The notes beneath the pieces were generated by a model that made no database searches, had not been told where the DNA came from, and saw nothing but the letters and a program-made list of their open reading frames with translations. A stretch of 64,000 nucleotides of DNA from JABURQ01 sp029243145 (GTDB taxonomy: Bacteria > Planctomycetota > Planctomycetia > Planctomycetales > Planctomycetaceae), in contig CBFHYX010000009.1 in NCBI GenBank assembly GCA_965660145.1, positions 62,001-126,000 of the forward strand, read 5' to 3'. Positions 54,087 through 62,902 of this stretch are shown piece by piece. The translations under genes and the position numbers were made by a program. Within the stretch, counting starts at the first letter, position 1, and every line of letters starts with the position of its first letter.

Positions 54087-55220
54087 TCAAATGGTAATTT
54101 TTCGATTTCGGGAAGTCACTTCCCACTCGCCCGTCACTCGCCCATCTTCGACCACATACGCAGAGGCATGAAGTGCCGATGTGGGGCAGACATGCCAGGG
54201 GATGCCAATCAATTCGTCACCCACTTTGTAATCGCCGGCTTTGTCGGTTTCGAGGACTAAGTGTTCTTCGTTCTGCAAAACTTGCTCGGCGTCTGGAAGT
54301 TTCGGGAAGACGACTCGTTTGCCAGCCGGTGGATCGGATGCCACTGCTTTATATCCCAGGTCGAGTGTGATCCGATTGCCTTGAGGTTTACTGATCACAC
54401 GGGTCAATAAGACCGCTGCTGCCGGAAATTTCAGATCGGGAAAATTACTGCCATAACTGGCATCACCGAAGACACAGGTTCCCGGAGAGAGTTCAATCGT
54501 CGGATCATCGTATTCGGCATACACGGGAAACGACCCGGTTCCACCACACACCAGCCTCGGGACTATCATCGTTTTGGCTGATAATGACTTTGATTGTAAG
54601 TCGTCTCTCATCTTGAGAACTTTTTCGAACTCTTCGCGAACAGCCGCTTTTCGATCCTCAAAAGCCACTTGATGCTGATGACCATCGTACACATGAAAGC
54701 CGGCTGTGATGAGCGCCGGTAGATCACCAATCGTCTGGTAGACATCCATGGCCTGTTCGCTGGAGACAAGCCCGGTGCGATGTTGTCCGCAATCGACATC
54801 GAGCAGAACATGGATATCGCAATCCGCAGCAACCATCGTGTCAGAAAGGCTTTGAATGTTGTCGAAGTCATCTGCCGTCACGATGAACAACACATCAGGA
54901 TATTTTTTGCGGAAAGCGACCGCCCGCTTAAGATTCGGTCCGACTAAGCTATACGCTAGCAGAATGTCTTTGACGCCGACATCAGCCAGCATCTCGGCTT
55001 CGGCAAAAGTCGCCGCCTTATGTTTGGTGATGCCGCGAGCAAGTTCGATCTTCGTTACTTCTGCCATTTTATGGGTTTTGCAGTGAGGACGTAGCCGGTC
55101 AACAGAACCGGCGATGGCAATCATCCCTTCCAAATTGCGTTCCAACTGCTCGCGGAAGACAATGAGCGACGGAGAAAGCAGTTCGGAAGTCTCTGAGATG
55201 TGATAATCGGGAGTCGTCAT
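54087..55220 (-). CDS. D-threonine aldolase / alanine-racemase-domain PLP enzyme
   Basis: 377 residues. The fold-type III N-terminus has 'LRPHCKTHKM', whose first Lys (48) binds PLP; a TIM-barrel region follows with 'LLDVDCGQHRTG' and 'FHVYDGHQHQV'. The C-terminal beta domain ends with 'IPWHVCPTSALHASAYVV', with a metal-binding His/Cys pair as in D-threonine aldolase and D-serine dehydratase. It would split D-3-hydroxy amino acids, or deaminate D-serine. Metal and substrate are not decidable here. Confidence 0.88.
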   Translation of the reverse strand: MTTPDYHISETSELLSPSLIVFREQLERNLEGMIAIAGSVDRLRPHCKTHKMAEVTKIELARGITKHKAATFAEAEMLADVGVKDILLAYSLVGPNLKRAVAFRKKYPDVLFIVTADDFDNIQSLSDTMVAADCDIHVLLDVDCGQHRTGLVSSEQAMDVYQTIGDLPALITAGFHVYDGHQHQVAFEDRKAAVREEFEKVLKMRDDLQSKSLSAKTMIVPRLVCGGTGSFPVYAEYDDPTIELSPGTCVFGDASYGSNFPDLKFPAAAVLLTRVISKPQGNRITLDLGYKAVASDPPAGKRVVFPKLPDAEQVLQNEEHLVLETDKAGDYKVGDELIGIPWHVCPTSALHASAYVVEDGRVTGEWEVTSRNRKITI

Positions 55221-55317
55221 GGCAGTATCCTCAATTTCGTTTTTTTCCCGTCAATGTCGTGACTCTCGGGAATCTGCCATTGTTTGAGGCGGCTCAACAA
55301 AACACAATCGTATCATC

Positions 55318-56787
55318 ATGAAATTTCGACACTTACAACATGAATCCTCCACAATCACGCGAACATTGTTTGGACTCACTCTCTGCGTTAGTGTGTTCAT
55401 TGGCTGCGGAAGAGAAGAGTCGCCACCTGTCACCCAGGCAAAAACGACTCCCCCACCCTCGATAAACGACTCGATCAACGATGAGGCGGTCGGAGAATTC
55501 ACACTTGATCAAAAGCAGTTTCAGGAACAATTCCCCGTCACCGACCAAGAACCTGCTCCCGTCCAGAAGATCTTCCGCCCAAGCACTGCCGAGCCGAGCC
55601 ATTCTCCAGAAACACTCGCCAAAATTGGGTATCGGCGGTATCAATCCAAACATCTGGTCCTGTTCACAGACATTGAACCGGAAACTGCCCAACGTCTGGT
55701 GACACTCACCGATCAGGAATACGACGCCTGGATCGAATATTTTGGCCCCCTGCCCGCAGCGCGGGATGGGGCCGATTTTCGCATGACCGGTTATCTGATG
55801 CGAGACATGGGAGCACTTGCCGAATTGGGGCTCGTGCCGCGCGAATATCTCAGTATGCGGACGGGGGGACACAAACAGACTCAGTTCTGGATGCTCGACC
55901 AACAGACAGATTATTATCGTCGACACCTGCTGTTCCACGAAGCCACGCACTGCTTCATGACGATCATGCCCGACACAAGTTTGCCCAAGTGGTATCTGGA
56001 AGGGATGGCCGAATTGCTGGGAACGCATCGTCTCAATCCCGATAACAGCATCGAATTTCGTGTACTGCCTGAAGACAAAGAACTATACGCCGGTTGGGGT
56101 CGTATCAAGACGATTCAGGAAGAGGTCACTGCCGGACGACTCAAAACGATTGCGCAAATTCGCGAAATCCAACGCATCGATCCCGTCAACGAAGTCCGCG
56201 ATTATGCGTGGTCGTGGGCGCTCTGCTATCTCCTCGATGCGAACCCTCGCTATCAGGAACGATTTCGCAGCTTGCGGGATCATTGGCGCAGCGGTGCCTT
56301 TTCCGATGAGTTCGACCGCCTGTTCATCGAAGACCTGAATCAACTCAATACCGAATGGCTGCTGTTTGTCACGTCGATCATAGAAGGATTTGACCTGCCC
56401 CGAGCTGCGATCGAGTTTGCCCCCAATGGCAATGAGTCAACGGTCAAGATTACTGCCGAGAAAGGTTGGCAATCTACGGGCTGGTCGATCACACAAGGAG
56501 AGACATATCACTTCACTGCGACAGGCGAGGTCACTTTAGCAACGGATCCCAAACCGTGGGTTTCTCAACCGAACGGCATCACACTCGAATACTTCGAGGG
56601 TAAACCCATTGGTCGTTTGGTGGGAATCGTCGTTGATCCTGCAATTGACACCAGCCCACAAGTGATTGATATCGGAAATGTGAAAACTTGGACAGCGACG
56701 AGTTCGGGAACTCTGTTCCTGCGCATCAACGATGCCTGGAATTCACTCGACAACAACAGCGGCAGTTATCAGGTTGAAATTGAATAG
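55318..56787 (+). CDS. Lipoprotein with HEXXH metallopeptidase domain (DUF1570-like)
   Basis: 489 residues. The signal ends in a lipobox with Cys30 ('VFIGC'). The core has the zinc motif 'HEATH' (207-211) and a downstream Glu in 'EGMAE' (228-232), the gluzincin arrangement 'HEXXH...E'. The C-terminal part (about 370-489) is a beta-rich domain beginning 'TVKITAEKGWQSTG'. DUF1570-type proteins of planctomycetes have this layout. Its substrates are not known. An outer- or inner-membrane anchored protease on the periplasmic side is likely. Confidence 0.85.
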   Translation: MKFRHLQHESSTITRTLFGLTLCVSVFIGCGREESPPVTQAKTTPPPSINDSINDEAVGEFTLDQKQFQEQFPVTDQEPAPVQKIFRPSTAEPSHSPETLAKIGYRRYQSKHLVLFTDIEPETAQRLVTLTDQEYDAWIEYFGPLPAARDGADFRMTGYLMRDMGALAELGLVPREYLSMRTGGHKQTQFWMLDQQTDYYRRHLLFHEATHCFMTIMPDTSLPKWYLEGMAELLGTHRLNPDNSIEFRVLPEDKELYAGWGRIKTIQEEVTAGRLKTIAQIREIQRIDPVNEVRDYAWSWALCYLLDANPRYQERFRSLRDHWRSGAFSDEFDRLFIEDLNQLNTEWLLFVTSIIEGFDLPRAAIEFAPNGNESTVKITAEKGWQSTGWSITQGETYHFTATGEVTLATDPKPWVSQPNGITLEYFEGKPIGRLVGIVVDPAIDTSPQVIDIGNVKTWTATSSGTLFLRINDAWNSLDNNSGSYQVEIE

Positions 56788-56855
56788 CTCAACAGACAGA
56801 GACCTCCCCAAATGATCATACCCTTAACACACTCATCTTTTCTAAGATCATCAAC

Positions 56856-57314
56856 ATGAACTTTCTCCACACCGGACTCGTCGTGCGAGATCTTGCCGTG
56901 ATGCGGGATTTCTATATCGACGTTCTCGGATTACGTCTCCACAAAGAGATCGATTCGATGGCTCCCGTATCGGGTGATCATACCGGTTTTCCCAACGCCC
57001 GCCGAAAACTCGTCTTCCTCGGCTTCGAAGATTCTGAAACTCAAGACGGCCATCAACTTGAACTCGTGAAATACTTCGAGCCGGAGTCTCCCGAAGCAGG
57101 AGCCGACCGACACGAGAGAGGCAGCATGCATGTCTGTTTTCAAGTCGATAATTTGCAACAACGGTATTTGGTGTTATCGGCCAAAGGGATCCATTTTCTC
57201 ACAGAACCAAAATTCAACACCGACGACGATGGACAAACAGTGGGAGTTGTTTACTTTCAGGATCCCGAAGGAAACTGGCTCGAATTTGTGGAATATCAAA
57301 CGAAAACATCATGA
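56856..57314 (+). CDS. VOC-family protein (glyoxalase-like)
   Basis: 152 residues, a complete vicinal-oxygen-chelate fold. The first betaalphabeta-beta unit begins 'FLHTGLVVRDLAVMRDFYID' with a metal-type His5, and the last strand ends 'YFQDPEGNWLEFVEY', with the second-half Glu metal ligand. Members include glyoxalase I and dioxygenases; no specific substrate. Its TGA overlaps the start of the MEKHLA gene by four bases, so they are coupled. Confidence 0.9.
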   Translation: MNFLHTGLVVRDLAVMRDFYIDVLGLRLHKEIDSMAPVSGDHTGFPNARRKLVFLGFEDSETQDGHQLELVKYFEPESPEAGADRHERGSMHVCFQVDNLQQRYLVLSAKGIHFLTEPKFNTDDDGQTVGVVYFQDPEGNWLEFVEYQTKTS

Positions 57315-57787
57315 CGAATACTCCATGCCAACAACCAGAGTGGATCGAGCAGACTCAGATTATTCTCAACTCATACGCAGAATTGCTGGGACGAGAACTG
57401 ATCGACCGTGACGGCTCGAAAGCAGAACAATCACAGCGATTATTTGATGCCCCGTTCGTGGTTGTCTCTCATAATACGGCCGATGATCCGATTCTCAATT
57501 ACGGCAATCATGCCGCACTCCTTCTCTGGGAAGCCGATTTGAAGACGCTGTTACAAATGCCCTCTCGTAAAACAGCAGAACCCGTCCATCGCGATGAGCG
57601 ATCCGAACTTCTTCGTCGAGTGACGGAGAATGGATTCATCGACGACTATCAAGGAATACGCATTTCGGCCACCGGCCAGCGATTTCAGATCGACCAAGCC
57701 ATCGTCTGGAACCTCACAGATTCTGACGGCAATCCAGCAGGTCAAGCCGCCACGTTCACAGAATGGGAGATGCTCGGTTATGCTTAA
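57311..57787 (+). CDS. MEKHLA-domain protein
   Basis: 158 residues covering the whole MEKHLA domain: 'HNTADDPILNYGNHAALLLW', 'MPSRKTAEPVHRDER' and 'VWNLTDSDGNPAGQAATF' are its recurrent blocks. The domain is PAS-like and is often a stand-alone protein in bacteria and plants; it may bind a small ligand. It lies between a VOC protein and a secreted hydrolase, sharing bases with both neighbours. Confidence 0.88.
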   Translation: MTNTPCQQPEWIEQTQIILNSYAELLGRELIDRDGSKAEQSQRLFDAPFVVVSHNTADDPILNYGNHAALLLWEADLKTLLQMPSRKTAEPVHRDERSELLRRVTENGFIDDYQGIRISATGQRFQIDQAIVWNLTDSDGNPAGQAATFTEWEMLGYA

Positions 57788-59195
57788 ATATGTATTGGTC
57801 GGTTTGGTTTTGTTTCTTGGCAGTAATTCTGTCATGGCAGAGAGTCCGCGCAGCGAGCTGTTCGACATGGACGCGATTCGCGATGCCTCGACTCTCGATG
57901 TGAAGGTAATTCAGGATTGGCATCTCGTCGAGGGACGCTTTCCGACACGCCAGAAACAAATGACGATCTTGGTGGGTGAGATGTGGCCGGGCCAACCTTA
58001 TCGAGTTGCGGTATCTCTGGTTGTTCCGGCGGATGGGAAGGCGAACGGATTCCTGTTGACCGGAGGGAACACTCCCGAACGACTTCAAGAAGATGCCAAG
58101 ATCTTTGCACTCGAACAACTGCTGCTCTCCGGCGGAGTCGGATTGGTTCAAACAGTTGTGCAGGAACCACGTGCAATGGGACTCCGAGAACTAGGGACAA
58201 AATCTAACGACCGGTTTTATCGATCCCTCAACGCCCACGATAAGGTTCAATATTGGGCCTGGCCGGCCACCATGATGCGGGCCATCACAGCCGCTTACTC
58301 GGAGAAAGATCATTTTGGAGTCGGCAAAGTCGCCATGTCGGGAGGTTCCAAGAATGGAGCGACTCCTTCCATGGCCATCATTCACGACGACCGAATGACA
58401 GCCGTTCATGCCAGCGTTTCCCCGATCTGGGACTCGCCTCTTCGTATGTGTGATACCAAAGCATGGGAGGAACTCAAAGCGGAACATGGAGAGTTCCGAC
58501 ATCCGTTTCTGGGAGGACATTACGGCCCCATTTATAATCATCTCGCATTGGAAGCAGGCCGCAGTTGGGAGGACTTGCAGAAGTTGGCACGCCAGATCTC
58601 AGACGATGTGTTCATCACTCGAAACATCGAGTCCCTGCGGGAACGCGAGGTGGACATGCTGTTTCATCCGGGGACTCACGATTTCGTGGCCTACGACCTA
58701 TCTTGGGGAGGTGAGCATCATCCCACCATACCGATCTATTTGAGAGCCAATAGCGGACATGGGAAAAAGTCCCAACACCCTGCTGCTGAAAACGATCAAC
58801 GAAATCGTGACGCCTTTCTGCTGGAGCACTTCTTCGCGGATGTCGAACCTTTGCTCACATCGCCAACTGTCAAACATCAAGTTGAAGGTGATTCCCTTAA
58901 TATCAGCGTACGTTTCGCTCCCGATTCGGGTGAAGAAAGTGGACGCATCTGGTGGATCAATAACCGTGCCCTCGATGGGTCTCCCGATTATCTCAAAGTC
59001 GATATCCCCGAGGAGAATTGGGCCGAGATGCAGTACGATCAAAAACAGGGAGTCTGGCAGGTCACAGTGCCGCTCGATCCCGAGGCGACTCGCATCGATT
59101 TCTTCACCAATCATCGCAAGAAAATTCGATATCAGGACCAGGAGTACTCCACATATCTGTCTTCTCCGTACACACGTGTGGTTCTCAAGAAATAA
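57780..59195 (+). CDS. Secreted alpha/beta hydrolase (PhoPQ-activated pathogenicity-related-like)
   Basis: 471 residues from the ATG at 57780, which overlaps the MEKHLA stop by eight bases. A signal peptide ends near residue 20 ('NSVMA'). The nucleophile is probably Ser in 'KVAMSGGSKNGAT', with a lid and Asp/His pair further on ('FHPGTHDFVAYDL' and 'SGHGKKSQH'). The family resembles PhoPQ-activated pathogenicity-related hydrolases. The C-terminal region (about 355-471) is beta-rich, like a carbohydrate-binding or cell-surface domain. Probably a periplasmic esterase or peptidase. Confidence 0.8.
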   Translation: MLKYVLVGLVLFLGSNSVMAESPRSELFDMDAIRDASTLDVKVIQDWHLVEGRFPTRQKQMTILVGEMWPGQPYRVAVSLVVPADGKANGFLLTGGNTPERLQEDAKIFALEQLLLSGGVGLVQTVVQEPRAMGLRELGTKSNDRFYRSLNAHDKVQYWAWPATMMRAITAAYSEKDHFGVGKVAMSGGSKNGATPSMAIIHDDRMTAVHASVSPIWDSPLRMCDTKAWEELKAEHGEFRHPFLGGHYGPIYNHLALEAGRSWEDLQKLARQISDDVFITRNIESLREREVDMLFHPGTHDFVAYDLSWGGEHHPTIPIYLRANSGHGKKSQHPAAENDQRNRDAFLLEHFFADVEPLLTSPTVKHQVEGDSLNISVRFAPDSGEESGRIWWINNRALDGSPDYLKVDIPEENWAEMQYDQKQGVWQVTVPLDPEATRIDFFTNHRKKIRYQDQEYSTYLSSPYTRVVLKK

Positions 59196-59250
59196 CAACA
59201 CCAGCACAATCATCGTAACTTCCAATTCTCTTAATTTAAGGCCTCTCAAT

Positions 59251-59895
59251 TTGATTTCTCGATCTATTCCACTCGCATTCTCCCTCCTGACACTGATCTG
59301 TTCCGTAACAACTCCGTCATCGGCGGCGGAGGTCGTCGACAATTTCTCAAAAGCCAAAATTGAAGGACGTCTTGCCGAACGAGGAGACTGGAAGTTTGAA
59401 AACAATACGGCCAGTTGCGTGGCGGATCCTGAGCTTTACAAAAAATATTCCAACCACGGCCCGATTCTAAAATGGCCACGAGAATTCAAAGAAGGAACCA
59501 TCGAGTTTGATATGAAAACCAGCGATTGTCAGCGTGTGGTCTTCACACTCAATGGCGAAGGGCATATCTTTCGGGTGACTCTTGCCGATGAAACGCCTGA
59601 TGCTCCCGCAGGAACCTCAAAAGTCCCCACCCGAGTGATTGCGTGGGCCACTCAATCCTCCAAAAAGAATAAAGGGGACACCATCAAACCCAAAGGGATG
59701 CCCGATTTGCCCGCGGTCAACAACAAATGGGTTAAAGTCAAGTTGATCGTCAAAGGAAACACGGGCGAACTGACCATCGGCGACTTCCACGCAACGATTG
59801 CTCACGCAGCACTCGCCCGCGACAAAAACATGGCCATGCTCACCTTCGCCCACGGAGAGCTGGCCGTGCGTAACTTCCGCATGGTGACGCCTTGA
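59251..59895 (+). CDS. Secreted beta-rich protein of unknown function
   Basis: 214 residues from a TTG at 59251, chosen because AAGG lies nine bases before it and the product starts with a signal peptide ('AFSLLTLICSVTTPSSA'). An open frame continues upstream but runs through the hydrolase gene. The mature part is strand-rich, reminiscent of the concanavalin/laminin G-like domains of planctomycete secreted proteins; I do not name a family. It is the last gene of the four-gene operon. Confidence 0.7.
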   Translation: MISRSIPLAFSLLTLICSVTTPSSAAEVVDNFSKAKIEGRLAERGDWKFENNTASCVADPELYKKYSNHGPILKWPREFKEGTIEFDMKTSDCQRVVFTLNGEGHIFRVTLADETPDAPAGTSKVPTRVIAWATQSSKKNKGDTIKPKGMPDLPAVNNKWVKVKLIVKGNTGELTIGDFHATIAHAALARDKNMAMLTFAHGELAVRNFRMVTP

Positions 59896-60334
59896 TTCTG
59901 TTGCCGTATCGTGCACGAACGGCTTCTGGCTCGAAATTGAGGTCGAAGGCTGCTGGTTGTCTTCGAGGAGGGCAATAACGAAAACGCCCGATACTGCTGT
60001 CTCATCCAGAGTTCTGGAGACGTGTGTTGATCGAAGCATCTTCGAGCGTCATTGCATTGCTGAGAAACGGATGCTTCTTGTCTTGCGACGCGAGGCAATC
60101 ATACTTCCCAGAAAGGCCAGCCAGACTGGTCGCAGAGTCTACCAGAAACGAACGACGCGAAGACATCACGACTTCTGAGGAGGGGGGAAGGCTTTACAAC
60201 CAGCTGCTTAGGCTCAATTCTGCCACCTTGGCTCAATGCCACAATTGATCTTCTGCTCACTCGTCACATCAGCACAAACCTTGCATGAAGTCGAGATATT
60301 TCTGTAGCGAACATACGAGATCTTAGAACCCGTC
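59896..60334. other. 439 bp gap with no supported gene
   Basis: Several short open frames overlap here on both strands, but none has a ribosome-binding site, a recognised product or matching codon use. No terminator with a T run was found. It separates convergent transcription units. Confidence 0.5.
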
Positions 60335-61246
60335 TCAATCTATCGAATCCGCTCGACCTCGCAAGACGGCTCGAAACTCCAGAGGAAAGTCGGTCAGGAT
60401 GCCATCGAGTTTCGCCTCTTGAACTTGTTTCCACACTGCCGGGTTACGTCGTGATTCGTGATTTCCAGCGTAGTTCAGCAAGACCTGTTTTTGCCGTTTG
60501 TGGAGGACCGCGACTTCTTCGGGAGTCGGCACAAAAGTCAACAAGAAGACATTCAGCGATTTGTCATCCAACAAGTGCGGAAACTGATCTCGATTCACAT
60601 TTTGTCCGATGCGAAACCGCGCATCGATCGCTTGCAGCCGTTTGCTCGTTTCAATGTCTTGATCGAAAGCAAATGACTCTTCAAACAACCCATATTTGTC
60701 GACTAGTTCGACAAGCCGAGATTCACCGTCTGATGTCAGTTGTTTTACATTCAGAGCGATGATTGTTGGTGAACGCCTTCGTTTCTTGATCAGGGCGAGG
60801 GTTTCTTCCAGCGTCGGAATGCGAACACCTGTAAACGCAGGGTCGAACCAACCTCCAGCATCGAGCTGCTGAACTTCGAATAAGGTCATGTCCTGAATGA
60901 ATCGACTCTTACTGCTTGTAGTGCGTTCTATAGTTTCATCGTGAATTACGACCAGATGACCATCTTTCGTCGTGCGAATATCCAGTTCGAAGCCCATGCC
61001 CAGATCCAGACATGTGGAAAACGCAGGCAGTGTGTTTTCCGGAGCATGGCGGAGCAACCCTCGGTGTGCTATGGGAATAGGAGCGTGGGAGTCCTCTGCG
61101 CGACAGTCCGGAGTCAACAGGCAGATCATGAAAACAAGAGTTGCCTTCCGAGCGAGCGACATCGTCTCGGCTGTTTGATGAAGTTCCAATGTAAAATCTC
61201 CTGCAAAGTTCAATTGCACGAACTCTCGGGACGAATGAATGTTCAC
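60335..61246 (-). CDS. Secreted glycerophosphodiester phosphodiesterase
   Basis: 303 residues if the GTG at 61246 is used; this start overlaps the previous stop by four bases (GTGA). An internal ATG at 61162 would instead give a normal signal peptide ('ATLVFMICLLTPDCRA'), and I consider this the more likely exported form. GDPD signatures: 'IAHRGLLRHAPENTLPAF', 'FELDIRTTKDGHLVVIHDE' (metal ligands Glu, Asp, His), and 'DGILTDFPLEF' at the end. It cleaves deacylated phospholipids to glycerol-3-phosphate in the periplasm. Confidence 0.87.
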   Translation of the reverse strand: MNIHSSREFVQLNFAGDFTLELHQTAETMSLARKATLVFMICLLTPDCRAEDSHAPIPIAHRGLLRHAPENTLPAFSTCLDLGMGFELDIRTTKDGHLVVIHDETIERTTSSKSRFIQDMTLFEVQQLDAGGWFDPAFTGVRIPTLEETLALIKKRRRSPTIIALNVKQLTSDGESRLVELVDKYGLFEESFAFDQDIETSKRLQAIDARFRIGQNVNRDQFPHLLDDKSLNVFLLTFVPTPEEVAVLHKRQKQVLLNYAGNHESRRNPAVWKQVQEAKLDGILTDFPLEFRAVLRGRADSID

Positions 61247-61488
61247 ACACCCATCATCTTAAGAGCCAGATACGGCACCAGATTGAAGACAATCACCAGC
61301 AGCTTAAAATTCGCCAGATAATTGAAATACGACTGCTTCAAAACATCAGGGTCGAGCCCAAACAGACGCTGATGAATTTTGATCATCGTATCTGCCATCA
61401 ACACAAGTGAGAGAGTCGAAAAGCCAATCAGACCAACATTGATGAGCAAGCACCAGCCCATAAACTCTCGTAAATAATCGGCGTTCAT
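61243..61488 (-). CDS. Small membrane protein, DUF6868-like
   Basis: 81 residues from the ATG at 61488, chosen for the perfect AGGAGGG six bases upstream. Two hydrophobic segments, about 12-32 and 58-76, with 'YLREFMGWCLLINVGLIGF' at the start. Proteins like this (DUF6868) are widespread in marine bacteria and have no known role. Coupled to the GDPD gene. Confidence 0.7.
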   Translation of the reverse strand: MNADYLREFMGWCLLINVGLIGFSTLSLVLMADTMIKIHQRLFGLDPDVLKQSYFNYLANFKLLVIVFNLVPYLALKMMGV

Positions 61489-61494
61489 CACAAA

Positions 61495-61501
61495 CCCTCC
61501 T
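61495..61501 (-). promoter_or_regulatory. Strong Shine-Dalgarno site of the small membrane protein
   Basis: AGGAGGG on the minus strand, six bases before the ATG at 61488. It rules out the in-frame start at 61512 further upstream. Confidence 0.7.
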
Positions 61502-61550
61502 ATTACGAACATCTGTTTGAGTTTACTACTATCCTACTATCGCCTATTTT

Positions 61551-62366
61551 TCACTGACGATTAACCGTCGGCTTCGGTGCTGAAAGCGGTTCTGCCTGTG
61601 TTGCCGATTTGAGATCGAGATGATCATCCCGTGTGTGATTCAAGAGCCAGTCGTACATGACGAGATTTTGATACGTTTCTGTCCACGAATCGTGCTGAGC
61701 GTCGGGGTAGACCGTCAACTTAGGTTTGCCACCTGCGGCTTCCATCTCGGCTATAATCGCTTCCGATTGAGAGAGTGGTACCACGTTGTCCTTGGCACCA
61801 TGAAAGACCCAAGTCGGTAAGTGGGCCACTTTCTTGCCCCACTCCGGCTCACACTTCCCGCAAACTGGCAAAATTGCGGCAAATCGGATGGGATCTTCTG
61901 ATGCCCAGAACCACGTCCCTTGAGCCCCCATACTGAGTCCCGTCAAATAGATGCGGTCAGCATCAACCGAATAACGCTGTTTGATTTCTCGCAGTAAAGC
62001 TTGAAGTGCCGGAAAGACCGGCTTTTCGCGCCAACGCACATCGGAGGGACATTGTGGGGAAACCAGAATGAACGGGAAACCTTCCGTTTCAACCACTTTG
62101 GGTGGACCATGCTTTTTGACTTGTGCCAAATCATAGCCGCGCTCTCCAGAACCGTGCAGAAAAATGACCAGAGGCCATTGGGTTTTGCTCTTGCCGTACC
62201 CATCAGGTAAATAAAGCAGATAATCCAACTTTTGAGCCGCATCATTCGCTGATTGATACGATTGAGGAACCTGAGATCCAGGACGCGGTGGCCGTTGAGC
62301 TGAGAGAGTTGGTGCAACAAAAAGAATCAACAGAAAGACAAACAACCATCGTGGCAACGATTTCAT
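61551..62366 (-). CDS. Secreted alpha/beta hydrolase (esterase/peptidase)
   Basis: 271 residues with a signal peptide (core 6-18). The fold shows the oxyanion 'FLHGSGERGYD', nucleophile elbow 'GLSMGAQGTW', 'WVFHGAKDNVVPLSQSE' (acid region) and the catalytic His in 'PDAQHDSWTET'. Members are called prolyl oligopeptidase-like or PHB-depolymerase-like esterases. AGGA lies six bases before the ATG. Natural substrate unknown. Confidence 0.9.
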   Translation of the reverse strand: MKSLPRWLFVFLLILFVAPTLSAQRPPRPGSQVPQSYQSANDAAQKLDYLLYLPDGYGKSKTQWPLVIFLHGSGERGYDLAQVKKHGPPKVVETEGFPFILVSPQCPSDVRWREKPVFPALQALLREIKQRYSVDADRIYLTGLSMGAQGTWFWASEDPIRFAAILPVCGKCEPEWGKKVAHLPTWVFHGAKDNVVPLSQSEAIIAEMEAAGGKPKLTVYPDAQHDSWTETYQNLVMYDWLLNHTRDDHLDLKSATQAEPLSAPKPTVNRQ

Positions 62367-62395
62367 AAATTGTCCTACCGAGACCGAGGATTAAA

Positions 62396-62887
62396 TCAGC
62401 TTGCTACCGGAGCGTTTGCCGGTTGATTCAAACGACCATCGAGTTCTTTCAAAGTTTGAACGGTTTTCGCGACGCCGACTTCAAGTTGTGAAAGCATATC
62501 AGAAGCACCCGCGTCGTTGGTAATGGCTTTTCGATCTGCTTCAAGAGTCTCTAAAACGGTTTGCTGATCGGTGACGAGTCGGCTAATGAGATAAGTAAGC
62601 GATAAATATTGCAGGTCGGTAAACTCAGCCGTGTAGTTGGCATGAGGCACATAGCCGTAGCGATTCACGAGAAAGTCGGCCAACCGCTGAATGTGAAGAG
62701 TTTGCAGCTTCACAACCATTTCAAGCTGCTCGGCAACCGCTTCGTCAGCGCTGGAAGTCCAGGGAGAGTTCTCACCCACATACTGCAACAGACTACAATT
62801 CAACGCTGCAAAAACGTGATTCAAGCGATCCTGACTCATAATATTGGCTGACCCGCTGAATGAAATGTACGAAGAACGATCTGTCAC
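62396..62887 (-). CDS. Helical protein of unknown function
   Basis: 163 residues from GTG 62887, or 147 from the ATG at 62839; neither start has a clear ribosome-binding site. The sequence is nearly all helical with a middle of 'KLQTLHIQRLADFLVNRYG', suggesting a four-helix bundle like ferritin-type proteins. No signal peptide. It lies between the esterase and nuoN, with gaps of 15-30 bp, so it may belong to the nuo transcription unit's tail. Confidence 0.65.
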   Translation of the reverse strand: MTDRSSYISFSGSANIMSQDRLNHVFAALNCSLLQYVGENSPWTSSADEAVAEQLEMVVKLQTLHIQRLADFLVNRYGYVPHANYTAEFTDLQYLSLTYLISRLVTDQQTVLETLEADRKAITNDAGASDMLSQLEVGVAKTVQTLKELDGRLNQPANAPVAS

Positions 62888-62902
62888 TATCGGACAAGGA
62901 TA

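Noticed and set aside
59896..60334. Overlapping short frames as a gene remnant
   Set aside because: No similarity recognised and no ribosome-binding sites; described only as a gap.
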